DNA of 64,000 bases from Brevibacterium permense (lineage in GTDB: Bacteria > Actinomycetota > Actinomycetes > Actinomycetales > Brevibacteriaceae), in assembly GCF_025506275.1 (NCBI RefSeq), contig NZ_QYCP01000001.1, positions 62,001 through 126,000 of the forward strand, read 5' to 3'. Shown here piece after piece: positions 16,225 through 25,954 of the stretch (position 1 is its first letter; the number at the start of each line of letters is the position of its first letter). The position numbers and the translations under genes were made by a program. The notes under the pieces are model-generated. The model was not told the DNA's origin. It did no database searches and worked only from the letters and a program-made list of their open reading frames with translations.

Positions 16225-19200
16225 GCACCGAGAACATCGGGCAGGGCAGGGACCAGCACACGCCGGCGGAGTCCTCGACGCCTGGGACCGACCGTCCGGG
16301 CACCGACAACTCGCTCATGGACGCTCTCATCGGCAGTCGGAAGTTCTTCACGCCCCGGGCGACGATGAGCGAGGACAAGCGCGAGATCCACTATTCCGGC
16401 GGTCGGCAGGGCGACTCGTTCTATCGCAACCGCTGGTCACACGACAAGGTCGTCCGTTCCACTCACGGCGTCAACTGCACCGGTTCATGCTCTTGGCATG
16501 TCTACGTCAAGGACGGGCTCATCACCTGGGAGTCCCAGGCCACGGACTACCCGAGCCCTGGCCCGGACATGCCCGAATACGAGCCGCGCGGCTGTCCTCG
16601 CGGTGCCTCGTTCTCCTGGTACACCTACTCCCCCACCCGAGTCCGCTACCCCTATGTCCGCGGGGCTCTGCTGCGACTCTTCCGCGAGGCCAAGGCCGCC
16701 AACGACCACGACCCGGTGTTGGCATGGAAGTCCATCGTCGAGGACCCGGTCAAGGCCCGCCGCTACAAATCCGTGCGAGGAAAGGGCGGGCTCGTGCGTG
16801 CGACCTGGGCCGAGGCCGTCGAGATCGTCGCCGCCGCCTATGTCTACACCGTGAAATTTCTCGGCCCCGACCGTACGACGGGCTTCTCCCCGATTCCCGC
16901 CATGAGCCCGGTCTCCTTCTCCTCGGGCGCCCGCTTCCACCAGCTCATCGGCGGGTCGATGCTGTCCTTCTATGACTGGTACGCGGACCTGCCACCGGCT
17001 TCCCCGCAGGTCTTCGGCGATCAGACCGATGTGCCCGAGTCCGGTGATTGGTGGAACTCCTCGTATCTGATGATGTGGGGCTCTAATGTGCCGCTGACTC
17101 GTACCCCGGACGCCCATTGGATGGCTGAGGCTCGTTACCACGGGCAGAAGGTCATCTCCATCGCCCCGGACTATGCGGAGAACGTGAAGTTCGCCGATGA
17201 GTGGCTGGCGCCGGCCACCGGGACCGACGGAGCCCTGGCCATGGCGATGGGCCACGTCATCCTCAAGGAGTTCTTCGTCGACACGACGACGGACTACTTC
17301 GACTCCTATGTGCGCAGGTACACGGACCTGCCGTTCCTCGTCGAACTCGAACGAGACGGCGACAGCTATCGGCCCGGTCGCTTCGTCACCGCCTCCGACC
17401 TCGGCCCCTCGGTCACGCCCGAGGCCGACACCGAGGACGCGGACTTCAAACCTGCACTGTGGGACAAGACCACGAACTCACCGGCTGTGCCCAACGGCAC
17501 CTTGGGCCACCGCTTCGCCGCCGATGGTGAGGGCAGATGGAACCTCGATCTCGAGGACATCGACCCGGCCCTGTCCATCGCCGAGGCCGCCGAGACCAAC
17601 GCCGATGCCGTCGAGGTCCGGCTGCCGCGCTTCGACACCGCCGCGCAGGGCGAGATCGATGAGATCACGCGCGGGGTTCCGGTCGTCCGCCTCGGCGAGA
17701 GGATCATGACTACGGTCTTCGACCTCATGCTCGCCGAATACGGTGTCGGAAGGCCGGGTCTGCCCGGAAGGTGGGCAGAGAACTATGAGGACGCGTCGAG
17801 TCCGAACACTCCAGCCTGGCAGGAGGCGATCACGGGTGTGCCGTGGCAGGCTGCTGCCCGCATCGGCCGCGAATTCGCCGCCAATGCGCGTGATTCGAAG
17901 GGCCGATCGATGATCATCATGGGCGCTGGTACGAACCACTGGTTCCACTCGGACCAGACTTACCGCACCTTCCTCACCCTGACCACGCTGTGCGGCACGC
18001 AGGGAGTCAACGGCGGCGGCTGGGCACACTATGTCGGGCAGGAGAAGATCCGTCCCTTCACCGGGTGGCTGCACCTGGCCAATGCCCTGGACTGGGTGCG
18101 TCCGCCGCGGCAGATGACGCAGACGACATACTGGTACATGCACACCGATCAATGGCGCTACGACCAGTTCGGGGCCGATATGCTCTCGGCGCGGGCCGGG
18201 CACGGAAAGTTCACGGGGATGTCGACTGCCGATGCCGTCGCTCAATCCGCGCGTCTCGGGTGGCAGCCGTACTATCCGACCTTCGATGACAATCCTCTCG
18301 ACATCGCAGAGGCGGCGAGCGCGGCCGGGAAGACGAGCGCGGAGCACATCGTCGACGAGCTCAAGGCCGGAAGGCTTCGCTTCGCCGTCGAGGACCCGGA
18401 TGCGGAGAACAACTATCCGCGCATCTGGTCGATGTGGCGGGCGAACACATTGGGCTCCTCGGCCAAGGGCGACCAGTACTTCCTCAAGCACCTGCTCGGT
18501 GTCGACAGCTCGGTCTCCGCCGAGGAGACGACCGAGAATCTGCGACCGCGCGACGTCGACTGGCGCGAGGATGCTCCCCAGGGCAAAATCGACCTGCTCC
18601 TGACCCTCGATTTCAGGATGACCACGACGACGCTTCATTCGGACGTCATATTGCCGGCGGCCACCTGGTACGAGAAGCACGACCTGTCGACGACGGACAT
18701 GCATCCCTTCGTCAACACGTTCAACCCGGCGATCTCCACCCCTTGGCAGTCACGCAACGATTGGGAGACCTGGGCGACGATCGCCGAGAGGTTCTCGGAG
18801 CTCGCCCGCACCCATCTGGGCACGCGCACGGATGTCGTGGCCCAACCGCTCCAGCACGACAGCCCGGACGCCCTGAACACCCCGCACGGGCGGGTCAGGG
18901 ACTGGAAGTTCGGCGAATGCGAACCGGTGCCGGGCAAGACCATGCCCAAACTCGTCGAGGTCGAACGCGACTACACCGCCATCCACGACAAGTACACCTC
19001 GATCGGTCCGCTGCTCGAGTCCCAGGGGATGAACGCCCGCGGCATCCGGTATGACGTCGACCATCACGTCGAACGGCTGCGTCGGCTCAACGGAGTCGCG
19101 AGCAGGGGTGCGGGCAAGGGCCAGCCGCGACTGGACACCGACCGGCGCGCCGCCGACTACATCCTCGGTCTGTCCGGCACGACGAACGGGCTGATGGCCA

Positions 19201-20003
19201 CCGAGGGCTTCACCACCCTCGAGCGGCGCACCGGCCAGAAGCTGGCAGATCTCTCCGCCGAGCACGAGGGCAAACAGGTCTCCTTCGAGGATGCGAAGGC
19301 CGCACCAGTGCCGGTGATCACCTCCCCGGAATGGTCAGGCTCCGAGTCCGGCGGCCGCCGCTACTCGCCCTTCACGATCAATGTGGAGCGGCTCAAACCC
19401 TGGCACACGCTGACCGGGCGCTATCAGTTCTACGTCGACCATGACTGGTTCATGGAGATGGGTGACGCACTGCCGACGTTCCGCCCGCCTTTGGACATGA
19501 ATGCTCTGTTCGGCGAACCGCAGATCGGCGACTCGGACGGCACCGCGATCGCGGTGCGCTACCTGACCCCGCACAACAAATGGGCGATCCACTCGATGTA
19601 TCAGGAGAACTTCTTCATGATGAGCCTCGGCCGCGGCGGGCAGACGATCTGGATGAGCGTCGAGGACGCCGAGGCCGTCGGCATCGCCGACAACGACTGG
19701 ATCGAGGCGATCAACCGCAACGGCGTCGTCGCCGCCCGTGCCGTCGTGTCCCACCGGATGCCGAAGGGGACGGCGTTCATGCACCACGCGCAGGAGCGAA
19801 CGGTCAATGTTCCGCTCACTGAGACGACCGGACAGCGCGGGGGCATCCACAACTCCCTGACGCGGATCATGATCAAGCCGACTCACCTCGTAGGTGGGTA
19901 CGGCCAGCTGTCTTTCGCCTTCAACTACTACGGGCCCACAGGCAATCAGCGCGACGAGGTGACCGTGATCCGACGTCGCAGCAACCAGAACGTGGAGTAC
20001 TGA
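16221..20003 (+). CDS. narG: Respiratory nitrate reductase alpha subunit
   Basis: A 1260-residue molybdopterin enzyme that reduces nitrate to nitrite on the cytoplasmic face of the membrane, using electrons from NarHI. The N-terminal Fe-S site has HGVNCTGSC followed by the fourth Cys in EPRGCPRGAS. Further family segments are GARFHQLIGGSMLSFYDWYADLPPASPQVFGDQTDVPE near residue 230, the Asp region WWNSSYLMMWGSNVPLTRTPDAH, and the C-terminal cofactor-binding lobe with FNYYGPTGNQRDEV. Length agrees with membrane-bound NarG. There is no twin-arginine export signal. The start overlaps the end of narK. Confidence 0.96.
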   Translation: MSTENIGQGRDQHTPAESSTPGTDRPGTDNSLMDALIGSRKFFTPRATMSEDKREIHYSGGRQGDSFYRNRWSHDKVVRSTHGVNCTGSCSWHVYVKDGLITWESQATDYPSPGPDMPEYEPRGCPRGASFSWYTYSPTRVRYPYVRGALLRLFREAKAANDHDPVLAWKSIVEDPVKARRYKSVRGKGGLVRATWAEAVEIVAAAYVYTVKFLGPDRTTGFSPIPAMSPVSFSSGARFHQLIGGSMLSFYDWYADLPPASPQVFGDQTDVPESGDWWNSSYLMMWGSNVPLTRTPDAHWMAEARYHGQKVISIAPDYAENVKFADEWLAPATGTDGALAMAMGHVILKEFFVDTTTDYFDSYVRRYTDLPFLVELERDGDSYRPGRFVTASDLGPSVTPEADTEDADFKPALWDKTTNSPAVPNGTLGHRFAADGEGRWNLDLEDIDPALSIAEAAETNADAVEVRLPRFDTAAQGEIDEITRGVPVVRLGERIMTTVFDLMLAEYGVGRPGLPGRWAENYEDASSPNTPAWQEAITGVPWQAAARIGREFAANARDSKGRSMIIMGAGTNHWFHSDQTYRTFLTLTTLCGTQGVNGGGWAHYVGQEKIRPFTGWLHLANALDWVRPPRQMTQTTYWYMHTDQWRYDQFGADMLSARAGHGKFTGMSTADAVAQSARLGWQPYYPTFDDNPLDIAEAASAAGKTSAEHIVDELKAGRLRFAVEDPDAENNYPRIWSMWRANTLGSSAKGDQYFLKHLLGVDSSVSAEETTENLRPRDVDWREDAPQGKIDLLLTLDFRMTTTTLHSDVILPAATWYEKHDLSTTDMHPFVNTFNPAISTPWQSRNDWETWATIAERFSELARTHLGTRTDVVAQPLQHDSPDALNTPHGRVRDWKFGECEPVPGKTMPKLVEVERDYTAIHDKYTSIGPLLESQGMNARGIRYDVDHHVERLRRLNGVASRGAGKGQPRLDTDRRAADYILGLSGTTNGLMATEGFTTLERRTGQKLADLSAEHEGKQVSFEDAKAAPVPVITSPEWSGSESGGRRYSPFTINVERLKPWHTLTGRYQFYVDHDWFMEMGDALPTFRPPLDMNALFGEPQIGDSDGTAIAVRYLTPHNKWAIHSMYQENFFMMSLGRGGQTIWMSVEDAEAVGIADNDWIEAINRNGVVAARAVVSHRMPKGTAFMHHAQERTVNVPLTETTGQRGGIHNSLTRIMIKPTHLVGGYGQLSFAFNYYGPTGNQRDEVTVIRRRSNQNVEY

Positions 20004-20065
20004 GCAGCCGTGGCCCACACAGACGATCAGTACCGGACACCGGCTCGGGGACAGGAGGAACACTG

Positions 20066-21718
20066 ATGAGAATCATGGCGCAGATGGCGATGGTGATGAA
20101 CCTCGACAAATGCATCGGCTGCCACACATGCTCGGTCACGTGCAAACAGGCGTGGACGAACCGCAAGGGCACCGAATACGTGTGGTTCAACAACGTGGAG
20201 ACCCGGCCCGGGCAGGGCTACCCGCGCGGCTACGAGGATCAGGATAAGTGGCAGGGCGGCTGGGCGCTGAGCAGGAACGGCCGGCTCAAGCTCAAGGCCG
20301 GCGGCAAGCTGAAGAAGCTCGCATCCATCTTCTCGAACCCGAAGCTGCCGGGCATCGAGGACTACTACGAGCCGTGGAGCTACGAGTACGACAACCTGCT
20401 CTCGGCTCCGGAGCAGAAGCACATTCCCACGGCACCGCCGAAGTCCCTGCTCACCGGCGAGCGCATGGACATCAAATGGTCGGGCAACTGGGACGACGAC
20501 CTCGGCGGAACCTACGCGAAGGCCGATCTCGACCCGATGCTCAAATCGATCGGAGACAAGGTCAAGCTCGAGTTCGAAGAGACCTTCATGTTCTACCTGC
20601 CCCGCATCTGCGAGCACTGCCTCAACCCCTCTTGCGTCGCCTCCTGCCCGTCGGGCGCAATCTACAAGCGTGAGGAGGACGGCATCGTCCTCGTCGACCA
20701 GGATTCCTGCCGCGGCTGGCGGATGTGCATCTCCGGCTGCCCGTACAAGAAAATCTACTTCAACCACCGCACCGGCAAGGCCGAGAAATGCACTTTCTGC
20801 TATCCGCGGATCGAGAACGGCGAACCCACCGTGTGCGCGGAGACCTGCGTCGGCCGTCTGCGCTACATCGGGTTGGTCTTCTACGATGCCGATCGTGTCA
20901 CCGAGGCGGCGTCGGTGCCCGATGAGAAGGACCTCTTCGCAGCGCAGAAGAACCTCATCCTCGACCCGCACGATCCCGATGTCATGAACGCAGCCGAACA
21001 GGCCGGCATCCCCCACGATTGGATCATGGCGGCCCAGCGCTCCCCGGTGTACAAGCTCATCAAGGACTACGACCTCGCGTTGCCGCTGCATCCGGAGTAC
21101 CGGACGATGCCGATGGTCTGGTATATCCCGCCGCTGTCGCCGGTCGTCGACGTGGTCAAGGACACCGGCTACGACGCGGAGAACGCGGTGAACCTCTTCG
21201 CCGCGATCGACGAGCTGCGCATCCCCATCGAATACCTCGCAAACCTCTTCACTGCCGGGGACACCGATATCGTCGCCGATGTGCTCCGGCGCATGGCCGC
21301 CATGCGGGCGTTCATGCGCGACATCAATATGGGCATCGAACCCGATGAGCGCATCCCGCACTCGGTGGGGATGGATCCTGAGGAGATGGAGGACATGTAC
21401 CGGCTTCTGGCGATCGCGAAGTACGACGAACGCTATGTCATCCCCGCCGGCCACTCGGAGCAGGCGCACAGCCTCGAGGGCATCGGCTCGGACTGCCCAC
21501 TCAACGCCGAGGGCGGACCTGGGATGAACGAGATGCCCGACATCGCCTCCAGGGGGTTCGCGGGCACCTCTGGGATGTCGGACCCGCTGGCCGAACGCAG
21601 CGCCGAGGACGAGGGAGGACGCTCGCATCTGCGTGGTCGGCTCAACCTGCTCAACTGGGACGGGAAGGGGCGTCCGACCGGACTGTTCCCCAGCGCAGAC
21701 GGACAGACAGGGGCCTGA
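20066..21718 (+). CDS. narH: Respiratory nitrate reductase beta subunit
   Basis: A 550-residue Fe-S electron-transfer subunit that links NarI haems to NarG. Its cysteine clusters are CIGCHTCSVTCKQAW at the N-terminus, CEHCLNPSCVASCPSGA, then SCRGWRMCISGCPYKK and KCTFCYPRIENGEPTVCAETC. In the third group a Trp replaces one Cys, the usual sign of the [3Fe-4S] centre in NarH. AGGAGG precedes the ATG at 20066. The C-terminal 60 residues are less conserved and rich in Gly/Ser. It lies 62 bases after narG and 1 base before narJ. Confidence 0.96.
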   Translation: MRIMAQMAMVMNLDKCIGCHTCSVTCKQAWTNRKGTEYVWFNNVETRPGQGYPRGYEDQDKWQGGWALSRNGRLKLKAGGKLKKLASIFSNPKLPGIEDYYEPWSYEYDNLLSAPEQKHIPTAPPKSLLTGERMDIKWSGNWDDDLGGTYAKADLDPMLKSIGDKVKLEFEETFMFYLPRICEHCLNPSCVASCPSGAIYKREEDGIVLVDQDSCRGWRMCISGCPYKKIYFNHRTGKAEKCTFCYPRIENGEPTVCAETCVGRLRYIGLVFYDADRVTEAASVPDEKDLFAAQKNLILDPHDPDVMNAAEQAGIPHDWIMAAQRSPVYKLIKDYDLALPLHPEYRTMPMVWYIPPLSPVVDVVKDTGYDAENAVNLFAAIDELRIPIEYLANLFTAGDTDIVADVLRRMAAMRAFMRDINMGIEPDERIPHSVGMDPEEMEDMYRLLAIAKYDERYVIPAGHSEQAHSLEGIGSDCPLNAEGGPGMNEMPDIASRGFAGTSGMSDPLAERSAEDEGGRSHLRGRLNLLNWDGKGRPTGLFPSADGQTGA

Positions 21719-21719
21719 G

Positions 21720-22571
21720 ATGTACAGACCGCTGAAATTCCTGTCCAAGTGGACGAAACTCGCCGCCGCGCATGCCGAGTCCGGCGGGCAGACGGCCCCG
21801 GGGATCGACGATGACGCGCTGCGAGCCGTCTTCGCAGCCGCATCGTGGCTCGTCGACTACCCCGATGAGGATCTGCTTGAACGGCTTCCGCAGATCTCAG
21901 CACTGCTGGACCATGCAGAAGTCCCAGATCACCTGAAGGAGGATCTCGGCGCGACGATCGGCCACCTCGGTGCCGGTGATCCCATCGGTCTGCGTGCCGA
22001 CTATGTCGAGACTTTCGATACCAGGCGGCGCGGCTGCCTGTTCCTCACATATTTCTCCAACGGCGACACACGCAAGCGCGGGCAGGCCCTGCTGGAGATC
22101 AAGGAGATCTATCGGACGGCGGGCCTGGACACGGATGAGACACAGCTTCCCGACCATCTCTCCTACGTTCTCGAGTTCGCGGCCGGGCACGATCTCGATG
22201 CTGGAGTGCGGATCCTGCTGGCCAACCGGGCCGGGATCGAGCTGCTGCGCCTGCACCTGACCGAGATCAGCTCTCCTTGGGCGGGCACGATCCGCGCCGT
22301 CTGCGCCACCCTTCCCGCCCTCGACAGTGACGACATCCACGCCGTCGAACGACTGGCCGCCGAGGGCCCGGCCACGGAGACCGTCGGCCTCGACGGGCTC
22401 GGCGGGTACGGTGACGCTCCGCCTAGTGCGGCCGAGACTGCGGCGGCGATGGCAGCGGCACCTCACGCCTCGATGCCGCCCGGCTCGGCCCAGGCGGCCC
22501 CGGGCGGCTGCTCGCCAGGCGGAGGACAGACATTCATTCCGTTGACGGAAGTGACAGGAGAGCGATCATGA
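21720..22571 (+). CDS. narJ: Nitrate reductase assembly chaperone
   Basis: A 283-residue soluble helical chaperone needed for molybdenum-cofactor insertion into NarG before membrane docking. The TorD/NarJ core has AASWLVDYPDEDLLERLPQI, DYVETFDTRRRGCLFLTYFSNGDTRKRGQALLEIKEIY and LPDHLSYVLEFAA. The C-terminal 60 residues are Ala/Pro/Gly-rich and longer than in enteric NarJ. The ATG is 1 base after the narH stop. The end overlaps narI by 4 bases. Confidence 0.94.
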   Translation: MYRPLKFLSKWTKLAAAHAESGGQTAPGIDDDALRAVFAAASWLVDYPDEDLLERLPQISALLDHAEVPDHLKEDLGATIGHLGAGDPIGLRADYVETFDTRRRGCLFLTYFSNGDTRKRGQALLEIKEIYRTAGLDTDETQLPDHLSYVLEFAAGHDLDAGVRILLANRAGIELLRLHLTEISSPWAGTIRAVCATLPALDSDDIHAVERLAAEGPATETVGLDGLGGYGDAPPSAAETAAAMAAAPHASMPPGSAQAAPGGCSPGGGQTFIPLTEVTGERS

Positions 22572-23299
22572 ACTCACCGACAGTGCTCGAGACGTTCCTG
22601 TGGGTGATCATCCCCTACATGGCGCTGGCAGTGTTCGTCCTCGGCCATGTCTGGCGCTTCCGCCGCGACCGGTTCGGGTGGACGACGAGGTCGAGTCAGA
22701 TCTACGAATCGAAGCTGTTGCGGATCGGCTCGCCGCTGTTCCACTACGGCATCATCTTCGTCTTCCTGGGCCATGTCATCGGCCTCGGCATCCCGAAGAC
22801 CTGGACCTCTGCCGTGGGCATCACCGACCACATGTACCACTTCATGGCGATCACGGTGGGCCTGGGCGCCGCGGCCGCGACGGTCGGTGGGCTCGTCCTG
22901 CTCATCTATCGCCGGAGGACGAACAACCGGGTCTTCGGTGCGACCACCCGTCTCGACAAGCTGATGTACCTCATGCTCGCAGTCGTCATCTTCGCCGGGG
23001 TGTACTCGACGATCTTCGACTCGGCCCTCGGCGGATACGACTATCGTGAGGGCGTGTCCGTGTGGTTCCGTCAGTTCTGGATGTTCCAGCCGGATGTCAG
23101 CCTCATGGCACAGGCACCACTGGGCTTCAAGGTCCATGTCATGTCCGCGATCCTCATCTTCGCGCTATGGCCGTTCACCCGACTCGTCCACGTCTTTGCC
23201 GCCCCACTGGGCTACCTGACCAGGCCGTACATCATCTACCGCTCGAAGGACTGGCAACGTCAGCCGCAGCGCCGCGGATGGGAGACCATCGACTACTGA
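22568..23299 (+). CDS. narI: Nitrate reductase gamma subunit (cytochrome b)
   Basis: A 243-residue membrane subunit with five helices that binds two b-type haems and oxidises menaquinol. Candidate haem ligands are His in FHYGIIFVFLGHVIGLG, in DHMYHFMAI, and in FKVHVMSAILIFALWPFTRLVHVFAAP. These match the family spacing. It ends the nar operon and converges with the winged-helix regulator gene 38 bases downstream. Confidence 0.95.
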   Translation: MNSPTVLETFLWVIIPYMALAVFVLGHVWRFRRDRFGWTTRSSQIYESKLLRIGSPLFHYGIIFVFLGHVIGLGIPKTWTSAVGITDHMYHFMAITVGLGAAAATVGGLVLLIYRRRTNNRVFGATTRLDKLMYLMLAVVIFAGVYSTIFDSALGGYDYREGVSVWFRQFWMFQPDVSLMAQAPLGFKVHVMSAILIFALWPFTRLVHVFAAPLGYLTRPYIIYRSKDWQRQPQRRGWETIDY

Positions 23300-23337
23300 G
23301 GATCGTCCTGCGAATCCGAGCCGGCATCGAGGCCCTG

Positions 23338-24030
23338 CTAGGGCTGGGAGTCCTGCGCGGCACCGTCCCCCGGTCCGGCTTCCGACTCCATTGAGGTGCC
23401 CGGGCAGTGGGCGTCGCGCAGCAGAATCTGGCAGGTGTCCGCCGAAATGAACGGCTGCAGCCGGTCAAGTTCAAGCGGACCCGACACCTGGCTGAGGAGG
23501 TCTTTGACGATCTTTGCGTGGATGCCGCAGGCGATCGCACGATCGTCACCCACCATCCGATAGTGCGGACATGGAGCCAATGAAATCCGCAGCTCTTCGG
23601 CATCGGGCTCGGGCTCCATTCCCGAATCGTCGAGATGTTCGTAGAGCAGATCGAATTGAATGCCTGCTTGGTCGCCGAGTGCGTCGAGGCCGGTCGGACG
23701 CAGCTCCGCTCCGGCCATGAGGCGGGTCAGCACGTCGTGATGTTCGCGTGCGCGGGCGATGCGTTCAGCCGCGGCGGAGTTCGACTCCGGATCGTCGACC
23801 GGATGGTAGACCATCGGCGGTCTGCCCCTCACTCCTGTCGATTCGGGCTGCAGATAGACGAACCCTTCCTCGACGAGCACCCGCAGATGGTCACGGGCCG
23901 TGTTCGTGTGCAATCCGACCTCGTCGGCGAGCTCCTTGAGACGGCTGCCCGGGTGATTCTGCACGGCACCCAGCAACAGGACCCGACTGACCTCGGCCAG
24001 TCCTCGATAGTCGTTCACTCTTCGCGGCAT
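23338..24030 (-). CDS. Winged-helix regulator with cysteine cluster, probable controller of the nar operon
   Basis: A 230-residue protein. Residues about 12-75 are an ArsR/SufR-like winged helix (SRLKELADEVGLHTNTARDHLRVLVEEGFV). The C-terminal half holds Cys residues in PCPHYRM, IACGIHAK, TCQILL and HCPG, spaced C-x13-C and C-x8-C, which resembles the Fe-S cluster site of SufR-type regulators. Sensing of oxygen, NO or redox through a cluster is inferred. The ATG at 24030 has AAGGA before it; the frame remains open further upstream but has no start signal there. The promoter region holds TTCTAC-N5-GTAGAA, which also occurs before mobA/narK. Autoregulation and nar control are therefore likely. 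Confidence 0.8.
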   Translation of the reverse strand: MPRRVNDYRGLAEVSRVLLLGAVQNHPGSRLKELADEVGLHTNTARDHLRVLVEEGFVYLQPESTGVRGRPPMVYHPVDDPESNSAAAERIARAREHHDVLTRLMAGAELRPTGLDALGDQAGIQFDLLYEHLDDSGMEPEPDAEELRISLAPCPHYRMVGDDRAIACGIHAKIVKDLLSQVSGPLELDRLQPFISADTCQILLRDAHCPGTSMESEAGPGDGAAQDSQP

Positions 24031-24090
24031 GTCATCACATCCTTGCGACTGCCTCAGTGGGGAACAGTTCGGAGACCATCTCCACCACCA

Positions 24091-24107
24091 TTCTACAATG
24101 CGTAGAA
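24091..24107. promoter_or_regulatory. Inverted repeat TTCTAC-N5-GTAGAA before the nar regulator gene
   Basis: The arms are perfect and match the site at 14684-14700 exactly in arm sequence and spacing. It lies 60 bases upstream of the regulator start, as expected for autoregulation. Confidence 0.7.
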
Positions 24108-24225
24108 GACGTTCTCGTTGGCCGTCGACAACGAAATCCGCAGCGCAGCCCAACCGGATCGGCGCTACTCTGGGCAGGAACACACCCACATCGCGCACGC
24201 ACCGTCGAGTGCCCGGAGGAAGATC

Positions 24226-25950
24226 ATGTCGAAGTTCGATGTCGTCGAAGCGTCCATCGCCGATCTGCGAGCCGCCCTCGAGGACGGCCGCACCACCTCG
24301 GTGGAGCTCGTCGAGGCCTACCAGGATCGGATCGCCGCATTCGACGGCCCCGACACCGACACCAAGCTCAACTCTGTGATCGTGAAGAACCCGCAAGCCC
24401 TCGCCGAGGCGGCCGCTTCCGACGAACGCCGCGCCGCGGGCCGTACGCTCGGCCCCCTCGACGGGATCCCGTACACCGCGAAGGACAGCTACATGGTCGC
24501 GGGCCTCACGGTCGCCTCCGGGTCTCCGGCCTTCGCCGACCTCATCGCGCAGAGGGATGCGTTCACGATCGAACGGCTGCGCGCAGGCGGCGCCATCTGC
24601 CTGGGCCTGACGAATATGCCGCCGATGGCCAACGGCGGCATGCAGCGCGGACTCTACGGCCGCGCCGAAAGTCCCTACAACGCCGACTGGCTGACCAGCG
24701 CCTTCGCCTCCGGTTCGTCGAACGGTTCGGGAACGGCCACGACGGCGAGCTTCGCAGCCTTCGGCCTCGGCGAGGAGACCTGGTCATCGGGTCGTGCACC
24801 GGCGTCACACAATGCGCTCATCGCCTACACCCCCTCACGCGGGGTCATCAGCGTGCGCGGAAACTGGCCGCTCGTGCCGACCATGGACGTCGTCGTCCCC
24901 CACACTCGCACAATGGCCGATCTGGCAGAGGTCCTCGACGTCATCGTCGCCGACGACGAGCGGACTCGCGGGGACTTCTGGCGCGTCCAGCCCTGGGTAG
25001 ACATCCCGAAGGCGAGCGCGGTGCGCCCTGACTCCTATGCCGCACTGCTGCCGGAAACGCTCGCGGCGGCACAGACGGTGTTGGCCGGCAAGCGCCTCGG
25101 CGTGCCACGGATGTACATCAACGCCGATGACGAGGCCGGAACGAACCCGGACGGCGGTATCGGCGGGCCCACCGGTCAGCGAATCGACACCCGCGCCTCG
25201 GTGATCGAGGCATGGGAGGCGGCGCGAGCCGATCTCGAATCCGCAGGCGCCGAGGTGGTCGAGACCGACTTCCCGGTCGTGAGCAACTACGAGGGCGACC
25301 GGCCCGGTGCGCCGACGATCGCGACGCGGGGGTTCGTCACCGCCTCCTACCTCGATCGAGAGATCAACGACCTCTCGTCGTGGGGATGGGATGACTTCCT
25401 CGCCGCGAACGGCGACCCGAAACTGAACACCCTCGCCGAGGTGGACGGATCCTTGATCTTCCCCCACCCAGCCGGTGCGCTGCCGGACCGGTACGACGGG
25501 TTCGACGATGACATCGCAACTTACCCCGAACAGGTGCGGGCCCACGGCTATTCGTCGCCGGTAGAGATCCCTGAACTTGAGTCCGGCGTGCGCGGGCTCG
25601 AGGAGACGAGGCGGGTCGACCTCGAAGAGTGGATGGACGCCCACGCTCTCGATGCGGTGATCTTCCCGGCGATGGCCGACGTGGGCCCGGCGGACATGGA
25701 CGTCAATGAAACGTCTGCGGACCTGGGATGGCGCAACGGCACATGGGTGGCCAACGGCAACCTCGTGCCGCGTCATCTGGGAATCCCGTCGGTGACGGTG
25801 CCGATGGGCACGATGACCGACACCGGAATCCCCGTGGGCCTGACAATCGCCGGGCGCGGCTGGGACGATAATGCGCTCATCGAGATCGCCGCAGCGTTCG
25901 AGGCGACGGGCAACCGTCGCCAGGTGCCGCCGCGGACTCCGCGGCTGTAG
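24226..25950 (+). CDS. Amidase-signature family hydrolase
   Basis: A 574-residue enzyme of the amidase signature family, which hydrolyses amides with a Ser-cisSer-Lys triad. The Lys lies in GIPYTAKDSYMVAG near residue 85, the Ser-rich loop in ASGSSNGSGTAT near 165, and the nucleophile region in EETWSSGRAPASHNALIAYTPSRG. The canonical GGSIR is here altered to WSSGR but the Ser is kept. The C-terminus has PSVTVPMGTMTDTGIPVGLTIAGRGWDDNALIEIAAAFE, usual for the family. GGAGGA precedes the ATG at 24226. The substrate cannot be told; it stands alone between the nar regulator and a DUF998 gene. Confidence 0.88.
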   Translation: MSKFDVVEASIADLRAALEDGRTTSVELVEAYQDRIAAFDGPDTDTKLNSVIVKNPQALAEAAASDERRAAGRTLGPLDGIPYTAKDSYMVAGLTVASGSPAFADLIAQRDAFTIERLRAGGAICLGLTNMPPMANGGMQRGLYGRAESPYNADWLTSAFASGSSNGSGTATTASFAAFGLGEETWSSGRAPASHNALIAYTPSRGVISVRGNWPLVPTMDVVVPHTRTMADLAEVLDVIVADDERTRGDFWRVQPWVDIPKASAVRPDSYAALLPETLAAAQTVLAGKRLGVPRMYINADDEAGTNPDGGIGGPTGQRIDTRASVIEAWEAARADLESAGAEVVETDFPVVSNYEGDRPGAPTIATRGFVTASYLDREINDLSSWGWDDFLAANGDPKLNTLAEVDGSLIFPHPAGALPDRYDGFDDDIATYPEQVRAHGYSSPVEIPELESGVRGLEETRRVDLEEWMDAHALDAVIFPAMADVGPADMDVNETSADLGWRNGTWVANGNLVPRHLGIPSVTVPMGTMTDTGIPVGLTIAGRGWDDNALIEIAAAFEATGNRRQVPPRTPRL

Positions 25951-25954
25951 AGAC

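Noticed and set aside
20027-21748. Minus-strand frame of 573 codons opposite narH
   Set aside because: Antisense to a complete NarH with all iron-sulfur cysteines; no domain is seen.
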